A DNA stretch of 64,000 bases from positions 318,360-382,359 of the forward strand of contig CAJNOI010000065.1 of NCBI GenBank assembly GCA_905250115.1, read 5' to 3'. This document shows, one piece after another, positions 38,601 through 49,529 of the stretch. The position numbers and the translations under genes were made by a program. The stretch comes from Adineta steineri (lineage: Eukaryota > Rotifera > Eurotatoria > Adinetida > Adinetidae). Position 1 is the first letter of the stretch. Each line of letters begins with the position of its first letter. The notes beneath the pieces are model-generated. The model saw only the letters and a program-made list of their open reading frames with translations, made no database searches and had not been told where the DNA came from.

Positions 38601-40131
38601 TGGTGAACGTCATTTACATTTAAAAATTGATGGACAAACAATAACAAGTGAACGATTTAATGTACAAGTACCAAATGAAATTAAATTATATAAAGGAACA
38701 AATGACTTTCTATATGATGGCGAAGAAGGTATGAAAAAATAATTATTAATATTTAAGAACTTAACGAGTTGACACTAAGTTTCAGTCAAGGGGAGACAAA
38801 CTGATTTCCATACAAGAAATCAAAAGAGTGTGGGTGAGTGCGGGTGCCAGGCGAATACAGTATTCACACCGATACGGACACCCACCTACACCCATAACCA
38901 CTCACACCCACATACATTCTCAACTGATTTTCATACTAGAAATCACAAGAAATCATAGGCAGTTAGTTTGTTTCCTCTTGGTTTCAATTTAAAAAATTCT
39001 AATAACGAATAAATATCTAAGAAATAGGTTCAATTGATCAGTGGTTCGGGTTCTATTTTCGTAAAGATGAAAATCTAGTGGATGTTATACATGTCGTTTA
39101 TGGATAACTTCATTATTTTAGGTAAATCATATTCTTATCCTGTGATATTCGGTGCAAATTCTAAAACTAATCTTCATGGTTCATGTTATCGTGAAGGACT
39201 TGAACATGCACAATCATCTCGTACACTTCGACCATTATTTGAATGTCATCTTGATTTTGTTAATAATACAGCGAAACAACCTAAAGCTTCAACATTATTT
39301 AAAACTCAACCGATATTTGATCTTGATCAGATGAGTTGGGCATGTCAAATAATTAGTAAATCATCACATGATTCAAGTACATATGATGATTCATTACGTT
39401 TAATTATTCAAACACCATATCATGTAACATCGAATGAATTAATTATACCTTATCAACCAAAATTTAAATTATCTTCGTCATCATCAATATATCTTTCTGA
39501 AGAACATCCATTTAATTCAATATCTGTATCAACATTACCAATAAATGAAAAATATTTACAATTAGAATCATCTGATCCATCTATTGTACGTGTTAAAAAA
39601 AATTCTACCGAACCATTTCTATATAATATTGAATTACGTCATGGTGCTAAAACAAATAATCAAGACCAAATTTATATTGATATTAAAAATACTTTAACTG
39701 GACAAAATCAACGTATACCAATTAAAGTACAAAAACGTTTTATTGATAATCCAATTGGACGTATATTAGCAAGTCTTGCATTATGTGCATCATTAGCATT
39801 AATTGTCTATGGATTAGCAAATCGTAAACCTTCGATATCAACAACAACAGCACCTCCAATAATTACAAAGCAAATATCATCAACACCTCGTGTTCTTCAT
39901 TCTCCGCCAACACCGAAACGACATTTACTTTTTGATGATCATCATTCAAATTCATTTGATTCACCAATAACAACTCAACAATCTGATCAACCTGTCGTAA
40001 GACTGTATTCAGCACAAGATTTACGTTCACGTTCGATAGCAAATACTCCTCGATCAGCAATCAGTAATATGACATTACCAACAACAGATGATAGAGATCT
40101 TCGAACACGTTTACAAAGACTTTATGAATAA
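32689..40131 (+). CDS. NUP210: Nuclear pore membrane glycoprotein 210 (gp210)
   Basis: Six exons (32689-33193, 33254-34261, 34689-36484, 37328-38112, 38250-38728, 39122-40131) join in phase to 1860 residues, close to human NUP210. An N-terminal signal peptide (MGWFRYLLGFLLVHLTLAA) is followed by a large lumenal part. Near its start are PKILLPFHPRHETNFTLEA with a nearby GCFLW, SVRCDVIIDKI and LYLEDAPELFKLRAHD, all characteristic of the family. Later segments show the repeated Ig-like strand pattern. One transmembrane helix (LASLALCASLALIVYGLA, about 1735-1756) leaves a cytoplasmic tail of about 100 residues. gp210 forms a lumenal ring around the nuclear pore. Introns 2, 3 and 5 are enlarged by repeats (427, 843 and 393 bases) while the others are 60 and 137. 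AATAAA overlaps the stop codon. Confidence 0.96.
34306..34601. mobile_element. hAT-type MITE in NUP210 intron 2, 8-bp target duplication
   Basis: The element starts CAGGGGCGTACTGAG and ends CTCGGTACGCTCCTG, inverted ends with two mismatches. It is flanked on both sides by exactly ATTTACAC (34298-34305 and 34602-34609). The 8-base duplication and the CAGGGG terminus are hallmarks of hAT elements. The 296-base interior encodes no transposase and contains GACTCCGACTCC-type repeats. Low divergence of the target duplication suggests a fairly recent insertion. Confidence 0.88.
36528..36633. repeat. Palindromic insert flanked by a 12-bp direct repeat, NUP210 intron 3
   Basis: TACCTCCGCATA occurs at 36528-36539 and again at 36622-36633. 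Between the two copies lies a palindrome with GCCAGTTCCAGT on one side and ACTGGAACTAGTGC on the other. This could be a small element with its target duplication, although 12 bases is long for that. Confidence 0.5.
36712..37127. repeat. Diverged inverted repeat in NUP210 intron 3
   Basis: Blocks such as ATATAT, GACAGAGAG, ACAGAGCAGAACTGG and ACCG recur in inverted order at the far side (CCAGTTCTAACTCTGCTACAG and CAGAGATAAAATATATAT). The match is imperfect over about 80 bases per arm. It looks like an old foldback or MITE remnant that doubles the length of this intron. Confidence 0.4.
38787..38980. mobile_element. hAT-like MITE in NUP210 intron 5 with telomere-like interior
   Basis: The ends read CAAGGGGAGACAAACT and, inverted, CAAGAGGAAACAAACT. 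The flanks are GTTTCAGT and GTTTCAAT, an 8-base duplication with one mismatch. The inner arms carry GTGTGGGTGAGTGCGGGTG on one side and CACCCACCTACACCCATA on the other, so the whole element is close to a palindrome. It encodes nothing. Confidence 0.75.
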
Positions 40132-41632
40132 ATATTTTGATAGTCTCAGGGATCCACCGGTGTTCTCTGCTTTTTGTGATAGAAGTTTTTTTTTACTTTG
40201 GGAAAAAAAAACAAAGAAAAACATTTGTATATTCTTTCTCATATGTGTGTGTATGTATTGTACTAGGTCAATTTTTGTTTTGTGTATGTGCTTATTTGTT
40301 TCCTGTGTATTAATCTAGAGAAAGTTTTTTTTTGTTGTGATCTTTGAAAAAAGAAAAAAAAAGTGATTTTTTGAAATACAAAAAAAATATATTTGGAGAT
40401 GATTTTTCTCTCTATTGCATGTTATGAAAAATTATAACGTATGTTATAAAACTGTTCAATATTAATGTGATATAGAAAATAGCCTACGAAATATTATTAA
40501 TGTATAAATATGAATAAGGTCATTAAAGTTCAAATTCTATGTAATACTCGTTTATTATTGGTAGACTGTAATACAACACTTTTCATTCATTCGTTCTAAT
40601 ATATCCTAGTCCTGGAATTAAGAACATAGTTTACTATTTTTCTATGTCTATATACAATAGATAACTCCAGACTTAGTGTCACTAGGATATTTCGTCAACT
40701 GTAATAGCATAAGATTCGTATAATCAGACCATAGTTTAAACTCCTCAATATAGTTACCGGGAGCTATTTTTACACATGTGTAATCATATAATGACACTGG
40801 CGAATTTTCTATGAGTATGTTGGCAAAATTCAGGAATCCCCAACTCCGGCATCTTCATTTTATTGATTGTCAGGTATGAGAAATAATTCACTTTTGAAAC
40901 AGAATCATATCAGTTAAATGTGTATCGAGTAAAAGTAGAAAATGCCAATGATTTGACGATCATAATAATTAACATATTGCCCATGATTTTCTGACTTTGA
41001 TATAATTCAAACATTTTCAACTAAAGCTGTATATCAAGTAGTGATTAAATGTACTCATTTCTTTGTAATTATATAATAATTATTTTCATATCGTCACGTC
41101 GTCAGAATTCAAAGAAGGAAGGTATATATAACCAGGTATATATGAGTTCTTTATTAGAATAAACAGGAGGTGAATCGAAAGAGAGAACGCAAGAAAGATG
41201 GAGACATAGATACATACATATATATAGAAACGGAAGTATATATGTATGTATTGGAAAAAACCAAGAACGAAAGGAATAAACATATATGTCATGTATATGG
41301 AAAAATCCTAACGAATATACCCATACATCTCACATATAAAATAGAAACATATACACGTACAAATAACTGCATATATCCTCACAACAATCGGTCCACTTAA
41401 TTAGTATGAAGCAATCAGTATAAGTCTATTTTCAAATTTCGATACTCTACTTAAAAATTCATTTTATTTTTCGAAACTTATTCGTTTATTATTGATCATA
41501 AGATTTTCGAACGATCATTTTTTCGATTTTGTTTTTGAATTGTTGAGTATTAACTATTAATTGCATTCATAAATATGAAATTAACACTAATATCTTTTGA
41601 GTTATTTTCATTTGAATATTTTCTAGACCATC
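40132..41632. other. Intergenic, NUP210 to carboxypeptidase gene
   Basis: The stretch is AT-rich with poly-A and poly-T runs. Open frames on both strands at about 41086-41400 overlap each other in a TATATG-rich stretch and look accidental. I see no gene. The end of this interval must hold the carboxypeptidase promoter. Confidence 0.5.
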
Positions 41633-44600
41633 ATGTATATAAGCAGTTCTTCTCTATGGTTGATTCTATTATTATTATACACATCCTATATTTTCTGTCA
41701 ACGTTCACCATTAAAAGTTGAAAAAGATACAGCTGTATATGAATTATTAAAACAATATCATCGATATACTGAGTTAAATCAACTTTTAAATCAATGGGCA
41801 AATAATTATTCTAAAATAGCTCAAGTATCTAGTATTGGTAAAACATCGACTGGAAGAGAATTATTAGTAGCACATCTATCATCACCTCTACCACTTAATA
41901 ATGATGATGAATTTCAATTATTAAAACCAAAATTTAAATGGGTAGCCAATATGCATGGTGATGAAGCTGTAGGACGAGAAATGATGATTGCTTTAATATA
42001 TTATTTATTATTAAATTCAAAATCTGATACACGTATCAATCGTCTTTTAACAACCACAGATATTTATATAATGCCCAGTATGAATCCGGTATAAATTTAA
42101 AATATAAGAAATAGGTTTTTTTTTTATCTTTGAAATTTCATTTTAGGATGGTTTTGAAAAAGCTGTCGAAGGTTCATGTGATAAGGTTGGTGAATCAGGT
42201 CGAGAAAATTCTCATAGGGTTGATCTTAATCGAGATTTTCCATCACCATATAAACCATTAAATTCTATGGCTAATGGTAAAATTGGTGATCTTTTTTATG
42301 GAAGACAAGAAGAAACAATAGCGGTTATGAAATGGATTTTAAAAGAAAATTTTGTTCTTAGTGGAAATTTACATGGTGGTTCTGTTGTTGCTTCATATCC
42401 ATATGATGAAACAATACATAATACTTCTAGTAGTTATGGTCGATCACCTGATGATTCATTATTTCGTTTTTTAGCACATACTTATTCGAATAAACATTTA
42501 ACAATGAGTAAAAGTAAATCCACTAAAAATAAATGATTCGTCAAAAATACATAGATTGTTTTTATTAGGTTTAGATTGCGGTGCAGAATTCTTAGACGGT
42601 ATAACAAATGGTGCTGCATGGTATGATGTATCAGGTGGTATGCAAGATTTTAATTATTTACATAGCAATGCATTTGAAATCACATTCGAATTAAGTTGTT
42701 GTAAATATCCATTGGCAAAGGATGGTACTCTTACAAAAGAATGGGATAATAATAGAGAAGCACTTCTTACTTATATGGAAATGGTACATAATTTTCAAGA
42801 TATTCTGTTTCGTATATGATTTCGTTTTTTTTAGAGTCATCTTGGTATTAAAGGTTTTATTCGTGATGTTCAAACAACAACAGGAATAGTTGGAGCATTG
42901 ATTCAAATTGAAAGTATTCCTCATGCCGTTCGTAGTGTTCAATCTGGTGCTTATTGGCGTTTATTATTACCCGGTTTGTATAATATAACAGTCACAGCAA
43001 CAGGATATTTATCACAAACAAAATATAATGTCAATGTCACTAATGAAAATATAACAAGTGTAAGTAAAATAATATGAAATGTTTTAATTCGTATTTCATT
43101 TTTTTCTAGGCTCTTCGTCTCGATTTTCCTCTACAAATCGGAAATGATGATGGACCAATATCTACACAAGATGTTTCGTCAATAAATAGTATTTATAACA
43201 CATTATCAAATTATGCACGGAAATTAAGTACTGATTCTCGTCATGAATTACTTGGTAATTTAATGGAACCAAAAGAAAAATTTCAATATCATACTTATGA
43301 TTTAATGGTTAATAAATTAAAAGAATTAAATACGAAATATCCACATATAACAACATTATATACAATAGGACAAAGTGCTGAAAAACGTGATTTATGGGTT
43401 ATGATTATTAGTGATCATCCACTTGTACACGAAGCAGGTGAACCTGAAGTTCGATATATCGCAAATATTCATGGTGACGAAGCTGTCGGACGTGAATGTT
43501 TAATTCGTTTCATTGAATATTTATGTATAAATTATAAATCAAATGATTATATTACGAAACTTGTCGATAATGTAAGTTAAATTTTTAATTGATGAATTAT
43601 TTTACAATAAAAAAACAATGTTTTTTTTCATTTAAGGTTCGTATTCATATAATGCCAACATTAAATCCTGATGGTTTTGAATATGAATATAAACAATCGG
43701 CTCATGCTTTAGGAATGGGTCGTTTGAATGCAAATCATCTTGATTTAAATCGAGAATTTCCTGCTATTCAACTTGAATCATCATTAAAAAAAGATATTGC
43801 TCGACCAAAACAAGAATTTAATAATAATAATAATCGTCTTGATAAATTTACTAAAGATCCAAATAAATTTCAACCGGAAGTTCGAGCAGCGATGCATTGG
43901 TCACTTATTTATCCATTTGTTTTATCAGGAAATTTACATGGTGGTTCACTTGTTGCTAATTATCCATTTGATAACAAAGTAAAAGAGTCAATTGATCATG
44001 AAAGTAAATCACCAGACGATTCAACATTTCGAATGTTAGCTAAAAGTTATTCACAAGCACATTTGAAAATGTATAAAGGTGAGGCATGTGATCGATTTCA
44101 AGATGGAATAACAAATGGAGCTGATTGGTATGTTATTGAAGGTGGTATGCAAGATTGGTCATATGTATTTACTTCGAATATGGAAGTAACAATAGAAGTT
44201 GGTTGTGATAAATTTCCAAATGAAAATGATTTACAAAATTATTGGAATGATAATAAAGGAGCTTTATTAGCATTTGTTACTCAAGTAAGTATCCTTAAAC
44301 ATTTCAACATACATATCATTTATATATATTAAGGTTGTTCATGGCATTCGTGGTTTTGTTTTTGATTCCAAAACACAAGTACCGGTGTCGGGTGTAGTAA
44401 TTCATATACATAATATTGAACATAATGTAACAACTTATCGTGATGGAGATTTCTTTCGTATATTATCACCTGGTGTATACGATATAACAGCTGAACGTGT
44501 TGGGTATGTTATACTGAATATAAATATGTTTTATTTATAAAATTATTTCATAGATATGAATCTGAAACAAAAAGAAATATTATCGTAACTAATCAATCAT

Positions 44601-45066
44601 CAACTTATGTTGAATTTAAATTAAAATCCAATGATTCCTATAATAGTGGTCAATTAGCATCAACAATAAAAGAAATCTATAATCAATCAACAGAATTTAT
44701 CCGTCATCGACCACTCTTCCTTATTATTGCTGGTATTTGTGGTTCGTAAATCAACCTTTTTTTACTAATAAACATAGATTTGAATGTGTTTTTCTTCTTC
44801 TAGCATTAACTCTAGCTATGGTATTTGGTAGTATTGTTATCTATTTACGTTGCTGTGCTGGCTCATCAATATCACCTTATGCACGTGTTGGTTTTCGACG
44901 ATATGAACCTCTATCTCAAGATGATGTTGATTCTTCATCATTATTATCGCGTTCTAATGGATATAAAGTCGTTCGAAACACTCATGCAATGCCAAGTGAT
45001 TCGGAAGATTATAATGAAGAAGATACACTATTTAAATCGAAGAGCAGTCAATCAATATTTGCTTAA
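41633..45066 (+). CDS. Carboxypeptidase D-like membrane protein with two M14 domains
   Basis: Nine exons (41633-42088, 42147-42513, 42569-42783, 42835-43059, 43110-43571, 43637-44284, 44334-44503, 44554-44741, 44804-45066) join to 997 residues. A signal peptide ([15 protein letters not shown]) is followed by two complete M14B carboxypeptidase units. Each unit has HGDEAVGRE zinc ligands, a third ligand in SGNLHGGS, and a catalytic Glu in [11 protein letters not shown] (domain 1) or [11 protein letters not shown] (domain 2). Each is followed by a transthyretin-like beta domain ([18 protein letters not shown]). A transmembrane helix ([18 protein letters not shown], across exons 8/9) and an acidic cytosolic tail of about 80 residues end the protein. 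Carboxypeptidase D trims C-terminal Lys/Arg from prohormones in the trans-Golgi. Vertebrate and fly CPD have three domains; here there are two, both apparently active. The exon 8 donor is a weak GTTCGT. Confidence 0.93.
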
Positions 45067-45378
45067 AAATTCGTTCTCGTTTTTCTATACATCTTTTTTT
45101 CCTATTTATTATTCATAATCATGTCTTTCTTTTATTTTCTCAAAAAGCTCATCTATTTTTTTTTCGTTTGTGAATCTCATTACTAACCAGTAACTGTTTT
45201 TGATATTTAGTTATCTCATTACTAATATTGTTTTTCTGTATGGTAAAATCAAAACATTCCGTTTCTTTTTTTTTTGTCTTTCGATACTAATAAAATTTTC
45301 AGTTTATTATATCATTTAACCAGAAAAAAACATCATTTTATGAAATTTCGTTTTCTCGGATGAACGAATCGAAATTCA

Positions 45379-45413
45379 GGGTGGGCGGTGACCACCCGCT
45401 GGATAAAACACTG
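45379..45413. repeat. Dispersed repeat family, fragment
   Basis: GGTGGGCGGTGACCACCCGC followed by TGGATAAAACACTGA matches, in opposite orientation, the leading end of the family seen at 30829 and 61570. The GCGGTGACCACCCGC part is nearly self-complementary. Confidence 0.5.
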
Positions 45414-45458
45414 ATTTATTAAAGTGGGTATATTTCTAATCAGTTTATTATGATTTAG

Positions 45459-45793
45459 CCCTTTACATACCAAAGGGGCCTATAAGCCCCATTTTTTTAG
45501 AATTTGACAAGCTGTGAATAAACTACGAATGAGAAACAATATCGAACTGCACTTGCCATTGTGGCATAGAGGACATGTAGATGCTTGTACTCGCGCGGTA
45601 TTTATCATTTTAATAACCCTTTAAGTACAAGCGTGCCACAGGGGGGGGGGGGGGGGCACAGGTATTGATCGAGAATGACATCGAAGGTTCTTTAAAAAAT
45701 TTCGATGAAAATATTCATAATATACAATATACATGTTAAATATAAAGTCCCAACAAAGTTTCATCCATTGGCTGAGCTATGGTACGAAAAGGG
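45459..45793. mobile_element. piggyBac-like MITE with TTAA-type ends
   Basis: The left end reads TTAG-CCCTTTACATACCA and the right end, reverse-complemented, TTAA-CCCTTTTCGTACCA. TTAA target sites next to CCCTTT termini are typical of piggyBac elements. A further TAACCCTTTAAGTACAAGCG at about 45610 may be a nested end. The interior has a 16-base G run and no transposase. Confidence 0.6.
45641..45656. repeat. Poly-G tract (16 G)
   Basis: Sixteen consecutive G bases are followed directly by CACAG, inside the piggyBac-like element. In a genome this AT-rich it is conspicuous and could form a quadruplex. The exact length may be affected by sequencing. Confidence 0.9.
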
Positions 45794-46224
45794 TTAATCG
45801 ATAAATAAGAAATCTGAAAATTTTAATTAATAAATGAACCAAAAAATAAAATTCTCGGAAACTTGTACAATTTCAAATGATTTTATTACTTCGGATTTGT
45901 TTTAACCAAGGAAAAAACAGTATAACTATCTATCTGATTTGATGAACAGGAATAGAATAAAATATTTAATTCAGCAAATGTAACGATAAAGAAGTACATT
46001 GAATGTTTTCTATTAAGTAAATATATATATCTACACGTGTTCCATAATATATTTCTTTCGAACGAATACGTTTCAACGTTTATCGAGAATAACAATAACA
46101 TTCTTTGTCTCAATCGCTTTATGTTTATCGATGAATACGTATAACTGACGGACGTGTATAGTTGAGAAAAGGGTTTATTTAAATCATACAATAGATAAAT
46201 TTTTTTAAGATAATTTGAAGAAAA

Positions 46225-47256
46225 ATGATTTCTAATTGCGATTGTATTAATATAACTCAAGATAAAAAAACAAATGTATTTTATAATTTTAATGGTATTA
46301 AAAATCAAGAAGAAAATAAGGAGATTTTAATATTAACTGAATCAAATGTTGATCAATATGACTTGCATAATGGAAATCGTCGACAAAATATCTCTGATGA
46401 TAATGCACTTCGTGAAAATGATACTCAAACTGTACATGATAATCGTCTTAAAACGATGACTTCATTTTATAAAGATATATTGATTAGTATTGGAGAAGAT
46501 CCTACACGTGAAGGTAAATATTTTTGTTTTTTGATATAAAATATTTTTTTTTATTTACAGGTTTATTAAAAACACCAAAACGAGCTGCTGAAGCGATGTT
46601 ATTTTTTACCAAAGGTTATGAACAATGTGTAAGTGATGTATTAAATGATGCTATATTTGAAGAAAAATGTGAAAATATGGTTATTGTTAAAGATATTGAT
46701 ATTTATTCATTATGTGAACATCATTTGTATGATTTTAATAATTATATAGTTGTTTTTTTATTGATGATTTATTTTAGAGTACCGTTTTTTGGTAAAGTTT
46801 CTGTTGGTTATTTACCCAATGCAAAAGTAATTGGATTAAGTAAAATAGCTAGGTAAAAATCATTTATTTTTTCTTTTAATATTCTATATTATTCTTTAAG
46901 AATTGTTGAAGTATATAGTCGTCGTCTTCAAGGTTAATTTATATTAATATAATTCTATCAAGAATTATCGTTTTATTTTTTTTTGCTAGTTCAAGAACGT
47001 TTAACTCGACAAATAGCTGAAGCTATTCAAGAAGCAGTTCAACCACGAGGTGTCGCTGTTATTATTGAATGCGCGTAAGAAAAATAATTAAATGATTACT
47101 TTTAAGGATATTTTTTTTTGTTTAAGGCATATGTGTATGGTTATGCGTGGTGCTCAAAAAGTCAATTCACGTACAACAACATCGGCTATGCTTGGAGTTT
47201 TTCGTGACGATCATAAATCACGCGAAGAATTTTTATCACTCGCACGATTTACTTAA
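46225..47256 (+). CDS. GCH1: GTP cyclohydrolase I
   Basis: Six exons (46225-46513, 46561-46726, 46778-46852, 46901-46932, 46990-47074, 47127-47256) join in phase to 258 residues; the human enzyme has 250. The enzyme turns GTP into dihydroneopterin triphosphate, the first step to tetrahydrobiopterin, the cofactor for monoamine synthesis. It acts as a cytosolic decamer. The N-terminal 80 residues are variable. The catalytic core is complete: [39 protein letters not shown] with zinc ligand Cys and catalytic His, [20 protein letters not shown] followed by [10 protein letters not shown], and [11 protein letters not shown] with the second zinc Cys. [16 protein letters not shown] follows before a short C-terminus ending [11 protein letters not shown]. 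Introns are about 47-57 bases. The fourth exon is only 32 bases. An AATAAA lies about 30 bases after the stop. Confidence 0.97.
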
Positions 47257-47530
47257 ATTTTAATACAAACTTTTTTAATTAATTAATAAATGTTAAGAAT
47301 TCTAGTATATATATATTAGTTTTGATCAGATACATCATCGATAAAATTTAAAATCACGTACAGATTTTTGTTTTTGATTAAATGTAAGAGCGATCGTATT
47401 ATACAGTAAATATTTACTTATACTGCCCAAACAGAAACATTTCCTTGGTCAAATATAAAAGTATATGAACATTAGTAAAAAGTCAACAAACAAGACATGT
47501 AGAAGAAATAGCAGTAGAAAGATATGAAAA

Positions 47531-47611
47531 GAAAAGAGAGATAACTGCTGATAATATCATTCTATTTTTGAAAAAATAAGATGATATTCTCCGCAGTTAT
47601 CTTTTTTTTTC
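47531..47611. other. Strong hairpin (30-bp stem, 20-base loop)
   Basis: The left arm contains GATAACTGCTGATAATATCAT, and the right arm is its inverse with about three mismatches (ATGATATTCTCCGCAGTTATC). Flanking A/G and T/C runs extend the pairing. The loop is about 20 bases. The length and loop would suit a microRNA precursor transcribed from either strand, but a tiny inverted-repeat element is equally possible. Confidence 0.5.
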
Positions 47612-48413
47612 TAAACATGACATTAAAATAAAATCTTTGAATGAATAAGACTTTATAGCTTTAAACAATGATTCATTAGTAGCCATAAAACAACTTCTTA
47701 TAGATATATTTAATATCCCACGTAATACACTGAAATTCGATTCGTCCAAAAGTTTTTGCATATTTGCATTAAAATGAGTCCCGTGTCATTTGATAAGGGA
47801 TAACACGTGAAGCTATTATTTTTAGCCTTTAAAAAATGTGGAGTTATACGAAATGTTGCTGTTAAAGTACTAATATCATTAGTGACTATCGAAGAAATAG
47901 ACGAGTTTAACATTTCAGTTTCTCAAAATATTCCAAAAATAGCTCCATATGCTTTACTAATAACGGAAGATGTTATTCAATACCTTCATTTTAAAATATT
48001 GCTTATAAGTTTTGTTTGGTTATATTTGTTAATGAATTCAATCAAAATTTGAAAATAGTATGCCAAGAATCGATTACTTATTTTCGTATAAATTAATATA
48101 TCATTAGAGAAAGAATATCGAAAACAGTACACATTCTTATTCATCTTATCAAAAAACAAAAAATAAAGGGCAAACTATAGTATGTCGATTTATTTTTCTT
48201 TTACATCATGTCGAAAGTAATAAAATCAAGTTCTGTTCGTTTTCTTTTTCTTTTTTACTGCATATCTAATTTCTTCATATATATACATATTGACAAATTG
48301 TCGAATTCTATTGATCAAGATGATTCACAGTTATATTAGTTCTTTCTAAATATACACACTTTTTCTTGCATTATAACCTGGATTACTAATTTTTGTTGTT
48401 CTTGCCTCTTTTA

Positions 48414-48430
48414 CATATATATATAAAAGG
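48414..48430 (+). promoter_or_regulatory. TATA-like motif upstream of calcium sensor gene
   Basis: ATATATATATAAAAGG lies about 140 bases before the ATG of the calcium sensor gene. Sequence and distance suit a core promoter with a short 5' leader. AT richness makes such motifs common by chance. Confidence 0.35.
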
Positions 48431-48568
48431 GCAATAGTTTTCTCTTTCTCTCGCTTGTATAAATATCAACGACACACCTGCCAGTATAGCTGAGTCGATT
48501 TTCATCTACTGATAAAGCAAAAGTAGTTATAATATTTCTCTTCAAATAGTCGATTTACTGCAACTAAC

Positions 48569-49529
48569 ATGGGTAACAAAGCAGGAAAAAAAACTGGTTC
48601 AACGGAATTAACAGCAAAACGTTAGTATTCATTAAAAAATATTATAATTTTAAAATTGATTATCTGTTATATATTTAATAGAAATTGCTATGCTTCGAGC
48701 AAATACAAAATATACAGAAAGAGGTAAATGAAATATATATTTTTTATTATTATATTTATTATTGTTATCTATAGAAATCCGTGAATGGCATGCTGTTAGT
48801 TAATTTTATATAGCTATATATGTTCTTCGTCATATCTATTTACTTATAGGGTTTTCTTCGTGATTGTCCTAATGGTCGACTTGATAAAAAGAAATTTATT
48901 GAAGTTTACAAACAATTTTATCCCCAAGGCAAAGCAGATAACTTCTGCAAGTAAGAATATATATTGATTAAACTTTCTAAGGACTTTTTTTATTGATATT
49001 TAGACTTGCTTTTGATACATTCGATCAAAATGATGATGGTTCAATTGACTTCGATGAATTTCTTTTAGCTATCTCAGCTACTAGTCATGGTGATCTTGAT
49101 GATCGACTTTCAGTTGCATTCGATATGTAAGATTTTCATTTTTTTGAAATATATTATCCTCATATTATTATTATTAGGTATGACATATCCGATGATGGAT
49201 TCATCGATCAAAAGGAATTAGCTAAAATGATTTTAGCTATGGTAAAACTACCATTCTATAATATTTATTTGAGATAAAAAGAATGTCTTGTTTTTATAGT
49301 ATGATCTTGTTGGTGAAACTGATCGTAAAGGTGATCGTGATCCAAAAAAACGAGCTACTGAAATCATTTCCAAACTTGATGTTGGTGGTGATAAAAAATT
49401 AAATAAACAGGAATTTATTGCTGGGTAAGTTAGATTAAACTGATTATTCTAATACATTTATTCTTTTTTTCTTGTATTAGATGTAAGAATGATCCAGTTA
49501 TTCGTCGTTTACTCGCACCAAATGCTTAA
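48569..49529 (+). CDS. Neuronal calcium sensor family EF-hand protein
   Basis: Eight exons (48569-48620, 48682-48723, 48775-48794, 48850-48950, 49004-49126, 49178-49241, 49300-49424, 49481-49529) join in phase to 191 residues, the usual family size. MGNKAGKK gives an N-myristoylation Gly2. [20 protein letters not shown] marks the family and shows the Cys-Pro that disables EF-hand 1. EF2 (DQNDDGSIDFDE) and EF3 (DISDDGFIDQKE) have full calcium ligands. EF4 (DVGGDKKLNKQE) has Gly at position 3 and Lys at position 6, where Asp/Asn and Gly are usual, so it is probably weak or inactive. These proteins are calcium-myristoyl switches acting on channels, kinases and receptors at neuronal membranes. 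The member (hippocalcin, visinin-like, neurocalcin or NCS-1 type) cannot be fixed. Exon 3 is a 20-base microexon. Confidence 0.93.

Larger units (their letters stand above)
47257..48568. other. Intergenic, GCH1 to calcium sensor gene
   Basis: The interval contains a strong hairpin at 47531-47611 and a TATA-like motif near the right end. Two opposed open frames at 47710-48052 have no recognisable product and probably reflect chance. Confidence 0.5.

Noticed and set aside
47710-48052. Two opposed frames between GCH1 and the calcium sensor
   Set aside because: No family resemblance, no splice partners, AT-rich composition.
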